DNA of 48,330 nucleotides from Thermosynechococcaceae cyanobacterium MS004 (GTDB lineage: Bacteria; Cyanobacteriota; Cyanobacteriia; Thermosynechococcales; Thermosynechococcaceae), in assembly GCA_022402525.1 (NCBI GenBank), contig JAKRSB010000008.1:1-48330 (forward strand), written 5' to 3'. Below, in pieces: positions 33,395 to 41,174 of this stretch. Position 1 is the first letter of the stretch; every line of letters begins with the position of its first letter. The notes beneath the pieces are model-generated. The model saw only the letters and a list, made by a program, of their open reading frames with translations. It searched no databases and was not told the DNA's origin. The position numbers and the translations under genes are program-made.

Positions 33395-35104
33395 CTAACG
33401 GTTCGCAACCCTTGCATTTTCCAAGGCTGCAGCAAAATTCTTGGCCTGCCAGAGTCGCGGCATATTTTTAGCAGGAATGGTGAGATGTAGCACATCTCCA
33501 GGGTTCAGGAGGGCGTTTAGGAGGTCTAGGCCGTGAATACTCTGACTAGGGGTATCTAGGTAAAGGGGCACTAAATCTGCCGCGATGGCAATTTCCTGGA
33601 CGGGTCTGCCGCAAAAAGGATGGGCTGGGGTAATGAGCAAGGATAGGGCGATCCATAAAATATCACCGGTTATGCCGCTGCCCAAAATACGCCCTCCCAG
33701 GGCCGCCGCTGCAAAATTTGGAGCCGCAATCTCAAAGGGGTTGAGTACGGCGGTAAAGTCAAAGACCTGAGCCATGCGACTCGCTTGATCTGGGTTGTTG
33801 CTGCGGACAACGACAGACATTTTAGGGCTGAGCTCTTTGGCCGTCAGGGCAATTTCAAGGTTGATCATGTCAACGTCAGTTACGGCCAGCAGGGCACTGG
33901 CTCGCTCAATATTGGCGGCTTTTAGGGTCTGGGGCAAGCTGGCATCGGCCAGAATTACGGAAACTTTCTGCGATCGCACAGTACTGATAAAGCGATTGTT
34001 GCTGTTGTGCTCAATCACCACGACTTCATGGCCCTGGTGCAAAAGCTGATGGACAATCTTGACCCCCACGCCCCCTAGTCCACACACAATAAAGTGGGAG
34101 CGGTTGGGGATATGGGCAACGTCCCAGAACTGCCGCAGCCTGGTGCCAAGCACAAGGTCATTTAGGAGGGCGTAGAAAATGCCAATCACCCCAGCACCCA
34201 CGAGCATCATAATGGCGGTAAAGACTTTGATCGCCATGGGGGCATTTTCGGCAACGCTTTCTTGTCCACCGGCTCCAGTAATCATACCCACGGAAAAGTA
34301 GAGGGAGTCTACGACCGTTGCTTTGGCAAGGCTAAAGTTGAAGTAGGTGAGGGTGGTAACGCCAATGGTGCTGAACAGCACCAGGGTGACTAATAGTCCT
34401 GAGCGGAGATGGCGCTGGAACTGCGCTACCCAGGCATAAGCTTTATGCAGTTTGTCTCGCCAGGACAGTCGCCGCAGCCGGACTTTTGGCTTGGTGCCAA
34501 TGATCAGGCGATCGCCTGCCTGGAGCCGACGATCTAGACTCATGGCTTCCACCAGGCTAATTTCTGAGTCGGAGGTGAGGTAGTAAATCAGCATCCGCGA
34601 GCGATCTTCCCAAAGCTGACTTAAGGAAAGGCCACACCAGGGATGGGTTTCGCTAATGTACACTTCAGAAATCGGCCAGGTCTTTTCAAACAGTTGGAGA
34701 TGGCCAATGGCCAAATCGCCCATGGAAGCAAAGGCAAAAATGGGCGCAGACAGCGCCGCAACGCTCATGGTGGTATGTTCGGGCAGGGTATGGTCAAGGC
34801 GATCGCCCAGGCTGGTATTAAAGAGCCGATTGATAATACGAATCTGCGGGTTCAACAGCCGCGCCTGAAGCAAGATATCTAGATTTACGGCATCATCCCC
34901 GTGGGCAATGATGAGAATTCTGGCCGTCTCAATGCCTGCTTTTTTGAGGGTTTCTGCTGCATCGAGATCGCCGACAAGAACCTCAGGCTCGTGGGGGATG
35001 GGATAGGGATTCACCCCGACGACATCTGCCTCCTGGTTACGCAAAAGGCAGAAAATACGATAGCCGATGGAATTGAGGCCATAAACGATAATTTGCGGAG
35101 CCAT
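33395..35104 (-). CDS. RCK / two-helix channel / RCK protein (TrkA-N domains), 569 aa
   Basis: I place the start at ATG 35104 (MAPQIIVYGLNSIGYRIF); the longer frame to 35212 adds an unlikely Arg-rich tail. Domains in order: RCK/TrkA-N (Rossmann GLNSIGYRIF) with a TrkA-C-like part to about residue 225; a two-helix pore (SGLLVTLVLFSTIGVTTLTY, pore loop SLYFSVGMITGAGG, second helix MAIKVFTAIMMLVGAGVIGI); a second TrkA-N (VCGLGGVGVKIVHQLLHQGH) and a C-terminal TrkA-C. This suggests a nucleotide-gated cation channel in the inner membrane. The canonical filter TVGYGD is replaced by SVGMITGAGG, so K+ selectivity is doubtful. Lies downstream of the solute-binding protein gene on the same strand with 146 bp between. 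Confidence 0.8.
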   Translation of the reverse strand: MAPQIIVYGLNSIGYRIFCLLRNQEADVVGVNPYPIPHEPEVLVGDLDAAETLKKAGIETARILIIAHGDDAVNLDILLQARLLNPQIRIINRLFNTSLGDRLDHTLPEHTTMSVAALSAPIFAFASMGDLAIGHLQLFEKTWPISEVYISETHPWCGLSLSQLWEDRSRMLIYYLTSDSEISLVEAMSLDRRLQAGDRLIIGTKPKVRLRRLSWRDKLHKAYAWVAQFQRHLRSGLLVTLVLFSTIGVTTLTYFNFSLAKATVVDSLYFSVGMITGAGGQESVAENAPMAIKVFTAIMMLVGAGVIGIFYALLNDLVLGTRLRQFWDVAHIPNRSHFIVCGLGGVGVKIVHQLLHQGHEVVVIEHNSNNRFISTVRSQKVSVILADASLPQTLKAANIERASALLAVTDVDMINLEIALTAKELSPKMSVVVRSNNPDQASRMAQVFDFTAVLNPFEIAAPNFAAAALGGRILGSGITGDILWIALSLLITPAHPFCGRPVQEIAIAADLVPLYLDTPSQSIHGLDLLNALLNPGDVLHLTIPAKNMPRLWQAKNFAAALENARVANR

Positions 35105-35205
35105 CGTGTCCCTTCGGTCCAATGCGCGACACCATCCTTTTCTAGGATCTCGGAAGGTGGCGGCGGAGTTTGTGGGAGACAATACCGTTTGGGAAATAAT
35201 ACCCC

Positions 35206-35249
35206 TTGTCAACCGTTTGACAATGTTCAGCTTAATGTTCAGCGAACAT
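35206..35249. promoter_or_regulatory. Two short inverted repeats in the channel gene leader
   Basis: TTGTCAA...TTGACAA (35206-35212 / 35217-35223) and ATGTTC-AGC-GAACAT (35235-35249). They lie between the stop of the solute-binding protein gene and the start of the channel gene, both minus strand. They could be operator half-sites or small hairpins. No T-run supports a terminator. Confidence 0.4.
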
Positions 35250-35250
35250 A

Positions 35251-36459
35251 TCAGACAGCTCTAGCGCCGCTTCTCATTTGTTGCCAGAAGCGCTGATGCT
35301 GGGCTAGCGTCTCGCTAGAAAGTGGCTCCAGGCTTTCGCTGCGCTCAAACCAAGGTTGATTAGGCCAGAGCAGTCTTTTCGGGTCGGCATTATTTGGGTC
35401 GGCGCTGGGGCTAAAGTCCTTGAGCGCGGGAGAGAGGGCGTCTGTAAACTGAGTGAGCGCTTGGGCAATCTCTGGCTTCCACCAAAATTCAACCCACTGC
35501 TGGTTGAGGGTATTTTTAGTCTGCTCGGTTTCATTACGCTGGGGCTGAATTGAGCTTGCGATCGCGGGTAAGACCCAGAGGTCGCTCCACAGGGCCGTAC
35601 CGGACTGCGGTACAAAAAATCCCAGATCAGCCTCGCGCTCTAGAAGCGGCAAAATGTCCGTAGACCAGCCCACTGCAACCCAAATATCTTTGCGCAAGAG
35701 GGGCTGAAGGTAATCGGTAGAGCTATAGAGCTTGGCCTGCTGGTGAAGCGCTGCAAGATTGGCCGCAAGGTCTGGAACTGACTCAAGGTTTGGAGCGTTA
35801 TACGACTGCTTTAGCTTTTTGAGCGTCAGGCCAATGGTTTCGCGGGGCTGGTCTAGAAGGCTGATTTTATCTTTCAATTCTGGTCGCCAGAGGTCAGCCC
35901 AGTCGGTCGGTGTCCAGCCCAATTTACGAAACTCGTCCTTCCGGTAGGCCACAATGGTTGCTCCCCAGCGATAGGGTGCCCCCCAGACTTCCCCGTTGGC
36001 CGCTGGTTTACCCTGGCGATCGCGTTTGACCATGTTCTGCCACTGGGGCGCTAGATTGGCCCAGCCCTGCCACTGCTTCACGGGCAGCGGTTGGATTAAC
36101 CCCTGGGCGATCGCGCCAGAAAGCCAGTAGTCTCCCAACATCGAAATTCGCTGAACAGTCTCTGGTGGTGCTCCAGAAAATGCCTGGGTTAACTGCTTCA
36201 GGAGGCTGGGCCTTTGGGTTCGGTCTGGCTGGGCTACCTGCTGCTGTAAATCCGTAAATAGCTGCTTGAGGCTCGGTGCAATGGATAAAGAAATCTCCGT
36301 TTCAGGAGTCGTTGAGCGAAACCTAGAGAGCAGTTGTGGCGGCAGCGCCCGTGCCAAAAGACTTACCTGAATGGCAGATGTTGCCCGACGACAGCCAGCC
36401 AGCCCCAGCGCAGCGGCTCCTAGGCCCAACAAGAGCATACGACGATTCATTACATTCAT
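35251..36459 (-). CDS. ABC transporter solute-binding lipoprotein (spermidine/putrescine-type), about 402 aa
   Basis: I choose ATG 36459 or 36450: both lead directly into an export signal NRRMLLLGLGAAALGLAGCR with twin Arg and a lipobox (LAGC). The longer frame to 36630 overlaps the M23 gene and translates tandem repeats. The mature protein has the shape of periplasmic family 1 binding proteins, with segments such as LTQAFSGAPPETVQRISMLG, WGAPYRWGATIVAYRKDEFR, LWRPELKDKISLLDQPRETI and VAVGWSTDILPLL. These recall polyamine/PotD-like binders. No permease or ATPase is adjacent, so its transporter is elsewhere or it is a stand-alone binder. Ends just before the two inverted repeats at 35206-35249. 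Confidence 0.75.
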   Translation of the reverse strand: MNVMNRRMLLLGLGAAALGLAGCRRATSAIQVSLLARALPPQLLSRFRSTTPETEISLSIAPSLKQLFTDLQQQVAQPDRTQRPSLLKQLTQAFSGAPPETVQRISMLGDYWLSGAIAQGLIQPLPVKQWQGWANLAPQWQNMVKRDRQGKPAANGEVWGAPYRWGATIVAYRKDEFRKLGWTPTDWADLWRPELKDKISLLDQPRETIGLTLKKLKQSYNAPNLESVPDLAANLAALHQQAKLYSSTDYLQPLLRKDIWVAVGWSTDILPLLEREADLGFFVPQSGTALWSDLWVLPAIASSIQPQRNETEQTKNTLNQQWVEFWWKPEIAQALTQFTDALSPALKDFSPSADPNNADPKRLLWPNQPWFERSESLEPLSSETLAQHQRFWQQMRSGARAV

Positions 36460-36461
36460 GG

Positions 36462-36516
36462 GCAGGGCTAAGGCAGGGCTAAGGCAGGACTGAAACGGGG
36501 CTGAAACAGGATTGAA
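36462..36516. repeat. Tandem duplications upstream of the solute-binding gene
   Basis: GCAGGGCTAAG twice (36462-36472, 36473-36483), a third diverged copy, then two rough copies of GGRCTGAAAC. They lie within 60 bp of the chosen start codon, in the gap to the M23 gene. Confidence 0.8.
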
Positions 36517-36538
36517 CGCAAAGCGATTGAGCGCACAA

Positions 36539-37507
36539 CTAATTAAAAGTTTGATTGCGCCAAGGCACTGGGTCAACGGCTTGTCCAAACACATAAAGCC
36601 CCCAATGAAGGTGAGGCCCTGTGGACGCACCCGTATTGCCTAAGGTACCAAGAACCTGTCCTGCTTTCACAAAGTCACCCTCTTTCACATCAATACGGCT
36701 CATGTGCAGGAAAATACTCTCAACCCCCTGCCCGTGGTCTAGGCCCACGCAGTTACCGTGCACCTTAAAGCGTTGCGACTCTCGGCCCACCAGCGCGACT
36801 CGCCCCGCAGCAGGCGCAATGATCGGGGAACCCGATGGCCCCGCATAGTCTACGCCCCGATGGAAGTAGTCCTTGGCAAAAACGCCATTATAGTAGCGAC
36901 GCACGCCATAGCCCGTGGTGACTGGGCCTGAATTTGGCCTCAGGAGAGGGCCATTCCAATACTTTTGTGGCGACACGATCGCCTTAAACGCATCCACTCG
37001 ATCAAATTCGTATTCATCCAGGTTGGAGTCTTTCCCTGGCGGTAGCCAAATGCGCTGTGTGGGGAATGAACGATTTTGGAGATTGACCTGAAGGTTTTGA
37101 ATATCAGCGCCATCACTCACCTGGATGGTCAACGTTCCTGGCTTATCCAGCGGCGTAGTCGGCAGGAACGTGCGGTACTGGTTTGCATTGAGCGCGAAGG
37201 CCTGATAGGTTTTAGCCCCCAGCCGCACCTTGGGCTCTGTATCGCCCTTTGCCCGAAAGTTGACGGTTATCGTATCTCCAAGCTGGGGTGTAGTGGGTCT
37301 AACTTGTGCGAGGAGCGTCTGGGCTGAAGTCCCTAAGGGTGTCCCGAAGACGATGCCCAACAGGGTGATGGCAACAATCGATAGGCTCAGCGCAAGGGGG
37401 ATGGATTGCCAAGAGCGCTGGAGTCGCGATCGCACGGGAAGTGATCGCCGAAAGACGTGGCGCGATCGCCGCAGGGATAAGTCAGGAAGAAAAGAAAGCC
37501 AGGACAT
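36539..37507 (-). CDS. M23-family metallopeptidase (LytM domain), 322 aa
   Basis: An N-terminal basic segment is followed by a hydrophobic stretch (IPLALSLSIVAITLLGIVFG), a signal peptide or anchor, so it acts in the periplasm. A beta domain follows (QLGDTITVNFRAKGDTEPKV). The C-terminal LytM/M23 domain shows the zinc site: HRGVDYAGPSGSPIIAPAAG (HxxxD) and the catalytic HLHWGLYV (HxH), with GRVALVG and GNTGASTGPHLHW as typical surroundings. Predicted to cut peptidoglycan cross-links. All zinc-ligand residues are present, so it should be active. It lies 79 bp upstream of the solute-binding gene, same strand. Confidence 0.9.
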   Translation of the reverse strand: MSWLSFLPDLSLRRSRHVFRRSLPVRSRLQRSWQSIPLALSLSIVAITLLGIVFGTPLGTSAQTLLAQVRPTTPQLGDTITVNFRAKGDTEPKVRLGAKTYQAFALNANQYRTFLPTTPLDKPGTLTIQVSDGADIQNLQVNLQNRSFPTQRIWLPPGKDSNLDEYEFDRVDAFKAIVSPQKYWNGPLLRPNSGPVTTGYGVRRYYNGVFAKDYFHRGVDYAGPSGSPIIAPAAGRVALVGRESQRFKVHGNCVGLDHGQGVESIFLHMSRIDVKEGDFVKAGQVLGTLGNTGASTGPHLHWGLYVFGQAVDPVPWRNQTFN

Positions 37508-38299
37508 AGTTGATGATGAAATGGGGTCAAGTGTGCGAAATTCTTGGAATCAATGAACAGCTGTGAGTATACAGATGCTCTACGAAAACTGCTCTACGAC
37601 AATCTAAAAAATAAGAACCGATAAATCTTTAAGCAAATGCTAAGTCCAAGGATGAGGTGAGGATTTAGAGCAGGCTTGATAGTGTCTAGGCCTTAGGCAT
37701 GTGGTCTTAGACACCTTAGTCACTCTTGTGATGAATGTGCAAGCCTCTCAGCTCATGTGCCTTCATCTCAACGCTCATCCGCACTCGCTCTAAAGGATCT
37801 AGCGGATAGAGAAGCTTTAGCGCACAAGAGGCTTTTTGACAAGGTAGCTTTGATTCGGTCAAAACCTTGAAATCCCGGTTCCCTCGTAAGACTGCAATGC
37901 CTGAAACCCTGATTCTTTCGTAAGTATGGAGTGATCATAAGTAGATTTGGGTTGAAAAGCCAAGGCATGTAACTTTTTGTGTAGTTACTGGCTTGGATGG
38001 AAATTTATGATGGAAATTTATAGCCTTCAGTAGTGCGTCCACCCGTACTTTGCGCTAGATTCGATTTCATCGATGACATCGGCACTGGTTCCGGGACATG
38101 GGATAGCTACAGTGCGCGTGTTAGGCCGCAGTTCCCGACTCCGCAAGGACTCCTCCACCCGCGACTAGCGCAGGTCGGCTAAAGCTGGCTGAGGCTGGGG
38201 CAATGCTGATGCTCCAAGAGTCCGCTCTTGTTTTGGCGGGGCGATCGCTGGGAGAGTAACAGGGCTGGGTTTGACAGCAGGGACAGTCGTAGACAAAAC
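37508..38299. other. Long intergenic region (about 790 bp)
   Basis: No supported gene. An imperfect hairpin CCAAGGCATGTAACT ... AGTTACTGGCTTGG lies at about 37959-37996, followed by a 2 x 13-bp tandem repeat GATGGAAATTTAT (37996-38008, 38009-38021). A minus-strand frame ending near 38121 has a Cys pair (CPCC) but no family and is probably chance. Confidence 0.45.
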
Positions 38300-38698
38300 T
38301 CAAATAAATAGGCTGGGCAACACCTTAAAGTATTCTCCAAGCGCCTTTGCCTGGGATTTACTAATCGAGCGCTTCCCATTCACAATCTCTGACACCACGC
38401 CGCTAGAGCCAACAATGCCTACCAAGTCAGCTTGGCGTGTACCACTCGATTCCATGATTTGCTGGAGAATTTCGTGCGGCTGTGATTCATCCAGAGCATA
38501 ATGTTCTGTTTCATAAGACTCAATGAGCGTCACAAGAAGTTTGTATAAAGCCGTCTCTTCAGGCGTTCGTTCCTTTTGAAAGGTTAAACGCTCTGCGATG
38601 GACAGCGCAGATTCATACTCATCTTCTGTCTCAATGATTTTCGGTGCGATCTCGCTCAGCAAGTTAGAGTACAGGGCCTTATTAAAAGTAAGGGTCAT
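38300..38698 (-). CDS. HigA-type antitoxin with XRE helix-turn-helix, 132 aa
   Basis: N-terminal helical region (YESALSIAERLTFQKERTPE) typical of HigA antitoxins, then a helix-turn-helix at about residues 80-125 (RQADLVGIVGSSGVVSEIVN followed by GKRSISKSQAKALGEYFKV). It would bind and neutralise the toxin and repress the operon. The ATG at 38698 overlaps the end of the toxin frame (stop 38682-38684) by 17 bp, the usual higBA order with the toxin first. Here the toxin gene carries a stop codon (next entry), so this antitoxin may be a free-standing regulator. Confidence 0.82.
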   Translation of the reverse strand: MTLTFNKALYSNLLSEIAPKIIETEDEYESALSIAERLTFQKERTPEETALYKLLVTLIESYETEHYALDESQPHEILQQIMESSGTRQADLVGIVGSSGVVSEIVNGKRSISKSQAKALGEYFKVLPSLFI

Positions 38699-38981
38699 TT
38701 TTCCATCTATCCTTGTCGTATTCAGCGTGAGTTAGAAGATATTTGTAGTAAACCACTTGATTTTCGTAATCAATCCCTACAATCAGGCGATATTCATTCC
38801 CTTTGATGCTAAAAACCGTAAAATCTCCAACTGCTTCAGCATCTCTAAAAATTCTGCAAACATCCTCTAGACTCTGCCATTAAGCCTTTTTTAAAATTGA
38901 ATACCACTCGTCGATTACCTTTTTGAGATGGGGGTAGCGCGATGAGTCCTGCCGCAAATTGCAAATTGAAATGAGATGCAT
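38682..38981 (-). pseudogene. HigB-type mRNA interferase toxin with in-frame TAA
   Basis: From ATG 38981 the frame reads MHLISICNLRQ then PHLKKVIDEWYSILKKA, meets TAA at 38880-38882 (codon 34), and continues in the same frame as WQSLEDVCRIFRDAEAVGDF, IKGNEYRLIVGIDYENQVVY and LTHAEYDKDRWKND to a stop at 38682. This is the complete HigB fold, 99 codons long; GNEYRL and LTHAEYDK are hallmark segments. The family normally has Glu-Trp at the interruption (A-E-W-Q), and TAA is one base from GAA. I infer a nonsense mutation that inactivates the toxin while the antitoxin gene downstream stays intact. A sequencing error is the main alternative. Confidence 0.75.
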
Positions 38982-39367
38982 TTTCTCGGCTGCGATCCAA
39001 GAGAGCGACTGAAAGCGATTTAACGCTGAGTCTATCCTCTCATTTTGAGAGGAGGTCGTCAACGGTTTATGCCTGACTGCACCACTCAAACCCTGAGCCG
39101 AAATACATGCGAAAGAGTGCAAGATACCTCTATATCCTTTACGGTGAAAGGCTTCTAGGGTGAGCTTTAGCAACAGAACAGAAAGTGTCGCCAAGGCTGT
39201 AACCCATACGGTCTATAGCCTTCAGCCTACAGATCTTCTAGATTTTGATTCACGAAATCTCTAGAAACCCTACCCAGTAAGGGTTTCAAACTTTGTGATA
39301 CCTAAAAGCATGAATCGTTGCCACGATTGTCATCCTCATTTTGATATAGCGTACCGAAGTCCCCTGC

Positions 39368-39706
39368 TTGCAAAGGTGGTCAGCCAACACACAAGCGAGA
39401 AGGACTTCCCGACCCTGTGGGGCCAAGCAAAACAAGGCTCAATCGGTCTTGTCCCCATTGACCCTGAACGATTTCGAGGAACTTGCTACCACGATATCGG
39501 CTCTAGAAAATGTCATGCTGCCCATGATCTACAGTGCGGTGCCGCGAGCTGCACGCCTAAGTGCGGCAACCGAATCCCTGACTAAAGTGGGGTTAAGAGA
39601 TCGCCTCAAAAGCCTTCCCAGCCAACTTTCGGGGGGACAGCCACAGCGAGTGGCGATCGCCCCTTGGCTTACCGAACAAGGTTTGATGGAATATTTGATG
39701 GAATAA
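39368..39706 (+). pseudogene. ABC transporter ATPase remnant (MacB/LolD-like)
   Basis: The frame contains ALENVMLPMIYSAVPRAARL, then SLTKVGLRDRLKSLPSQLSG, then GQPQRVAIA. This is the segment from the Q-loop-side helix to the ABC signature (LSGGQ-QRVAIA) of the LolD/MacB type. The Walker A part is missing or scrambled upstream, and the Walker B part after the signature is replaced by unrelated residues (PWLTEQGL). Only the middle third survives, so it cannot hydrolyse ATP. It lies directly upstream of the DUF2127 gene. Confidence 0.65.
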
Positions 39707-39734
39707 TGGCTTTACTACAAACTGAGAGAAATTT

Positions 39735-40214
39735 GTGAGCAAGAAGCGCCCAGTGGGGTTAGTCGCCATTGTTATCTATAAATCTTTTGTGGCTTCTTTA
39801 ATGGCGGTGACTGCGATCGCGCTCTTATTCACGCTCAAAAATCATCAAAGTTTAGAGCAATTTTCAGAATCATACATTCTTGAAAGCAAACTGACGCTGA
39901 TTGATTTTGTGTTAGATAAAGTTCTAAAACTCAGCCCCAAAACCCTTCGACTGAGCGGAATTGCTGCATTATTTTATGCTGGAATAACAACGATTGAGGC
40001 AGTAGGGTTATGGCATGAGAAGGCTTGGGCAGAAGTTCTAGTGATTATACTAGTCGGAGTCAGTATTCCCCTAGAGATTTTGGAATTGATTCGTGGAATA
40101 AGTTTATTAAAATTAATTGTTTTCTTGATCAATATTGCAGTTTTACTTTACTTGATTTATCGTTTTCTAAATTTCAAATTGAAGGGTCGTTTGTCCCATA
40201 AAGAATTATCCTGA
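39735..40214 (+). CDS. DUF2127 family membrane protein, 159 aa
   Basis: GTG start at 39735 (MSKKRPVGLVAIVIYKSFVA). Four hydrophobic segments: VGLVAIVIYKSFVASLMAVT, LRLSGIAALFYAGITTIEAV, WAEVLVIILVGVSIPLEILE and KLIVFLINIAVLLYLIYRFL. The central GLWHEKAWAEVL with Glu/Trp and LEILEL is typical of DUF2127, an inner-membrane family without known function. Length matches. Its stop is 6 bp from the convergent flippase gene stop. No clear ribosome site before the GTG, so a slightly different start is possible. Confidence 0.75.
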   Translation: MSKKRPVGLVAIVIYKSFVASLMAVTAIALLFTLKNHQSLEQFSESYILESKLTLIDFVLDKVLKLSPKTLRLSGIAALFYAGITTIEAVGLWHEKAWAEVLVIILVGVSIPLEILELIRGISLLKLIVFLINIAVLLYLIYRFLNFKLKGRLSHKELS

Positions 40215-40220
40215 CCTATT

Positions 40221-41174
40221 CTAAACCCTTTGCCAACGCTGCTTTAACTCATGCAGTCCCAGCAGTATTACGGCAATAAACAGTGGCCCTAAGTAATAAA
40301 TTCCCCGATACGCGATCAGTGCGCCAAACACCGTTGCGGAGGGAACCAAAGGCGATAATAGCAAAAAGACGACCGTTTCGAAGACACCCAGGCCACCCGG
40401 TACGTTACTAATAACGCCTGCAACTTGCCCCAATAGGTAAATGCTAAAAAAGCCTGTGTAGGATTGTGAGACAGCAGCCGGCAGTAACGCATAGAGTACA
40501 GCTGCAGCGAGGATCCAATCCAGAGCGGCAATGCTGACTTGTGCCACCGCCAACGACACAGGCAAGCGGGGAATGACAAAACGTCCAATCTGTAAAGCGT
40601 TGCGACTAAAAAGATGCCAGAGCAAATACCCCACGACCGCTGCCAGAAAAATCCAACCGAGGGGTTGTGCAGAGTTGAACGGTAAATGCAGCAGGGTGGG
40701 AATTGCAATGGGGGCAACCAGAAAGACAATGCCGCCCACGGCAAACAACCCCAGCCAAAACCCTAGATTACAAAAGGCGACAATCTGGGTAATCTCGATT
40801 CCCGAAAGCCCCCAGGCTGTGTAGAAGCGATAGCGAATCGCGCTGCCGCTTAAGAGGGAAAGGCCAATACTATTGCTGATGGCAATGCTGACGATTGCCA
40901 CCAAGGCTGTTTTTCGATAGGCCAACGGATGATGAATATACCGCACAGCCAAGGTGTCATAGCCTGTAAAAACCCAATAATTGATCACCGTCAGGGCGAT
41001 TGCCAATCCTAAAAGGCTGCTGGGAATGGCCACCAAGCTCCGCAACACTTCCCCAAAGGAATATTGCTGTAATTCGTTCTGTAGCGCCCAAACTGAAGCG
41101 CCAAAGAGTAGCAGCCCCAACCCAGACGGGATAAAGTGAGAGAGGCGCTGGAGCCTTGAAGAATTCTTGCTCAT
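40221..41174 (-). CDS. MprF-type flippase domain protein (LPG flippase/UPF0104-like), 317 aa
   Basis: I start at ATG 41174 (MSKNSSRLQRL), which overlaps the upstream gene's stop as ATGA; the longer frame to 41288 would be inside that gene. The protein is almost wholly hydrophobic, with about eight segments. Motifs of the N-terminal MprF half are present: SNSIGLSLLSGSAIRYRFYT (G-SG-A-RYR) and GVISNVPGGLGVFETVVFLL (P-GGLG-E). In MprF this half moves aminoacylated phosphatidylglycerol to the outer leaflet. Here it is a separate gene that follows the synthase half, reversing the usual N-to-C order. Confidence 0.82.
   Translation of the reverse strand: MSKNSSRLQRLSHFIPSGLGLLLFGASVWALQNELQQYSFGEVLRSLVAIPSSLLGLAIALTVINYWVFTGYDTLAVRYIHHPLAYRKTALVAIVSIAISNSIGLSLLSGSAIRYRFYTAWGLSGIEITQIVAFCNLGFWLGLFAVGGIVFLVAPIAIPTLLHLPFNSAQPLGWIFLAAVVGYLLWHLFSRNALQIGRFVIPRLPVSLAVAQVSIAALDWILAAAVLYALLPAAVSQSYTGFFSIYLLGQVAGVISNVPGGLGVFETVVFLLLSPLVPSATVFGALIAYRGIYYLGPLFIAVILLGLHELKQRWQRV

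Noticed and set aside
35235..35249. ATGTTC-AGC-GAACAT considered as a LexA/SOS box
   Set aside because: It does not match the cyanobacterial LexA consensus I know (RGTACNNNDGTWCB), and the neighbouring genes are not SOS genes.
38121..38303. Small minus-strand frame with CPCC, considered as a zinc-ribbon protein
   Set aside because: Only one Cys pair, low-complexity remainder, and no start-site support.
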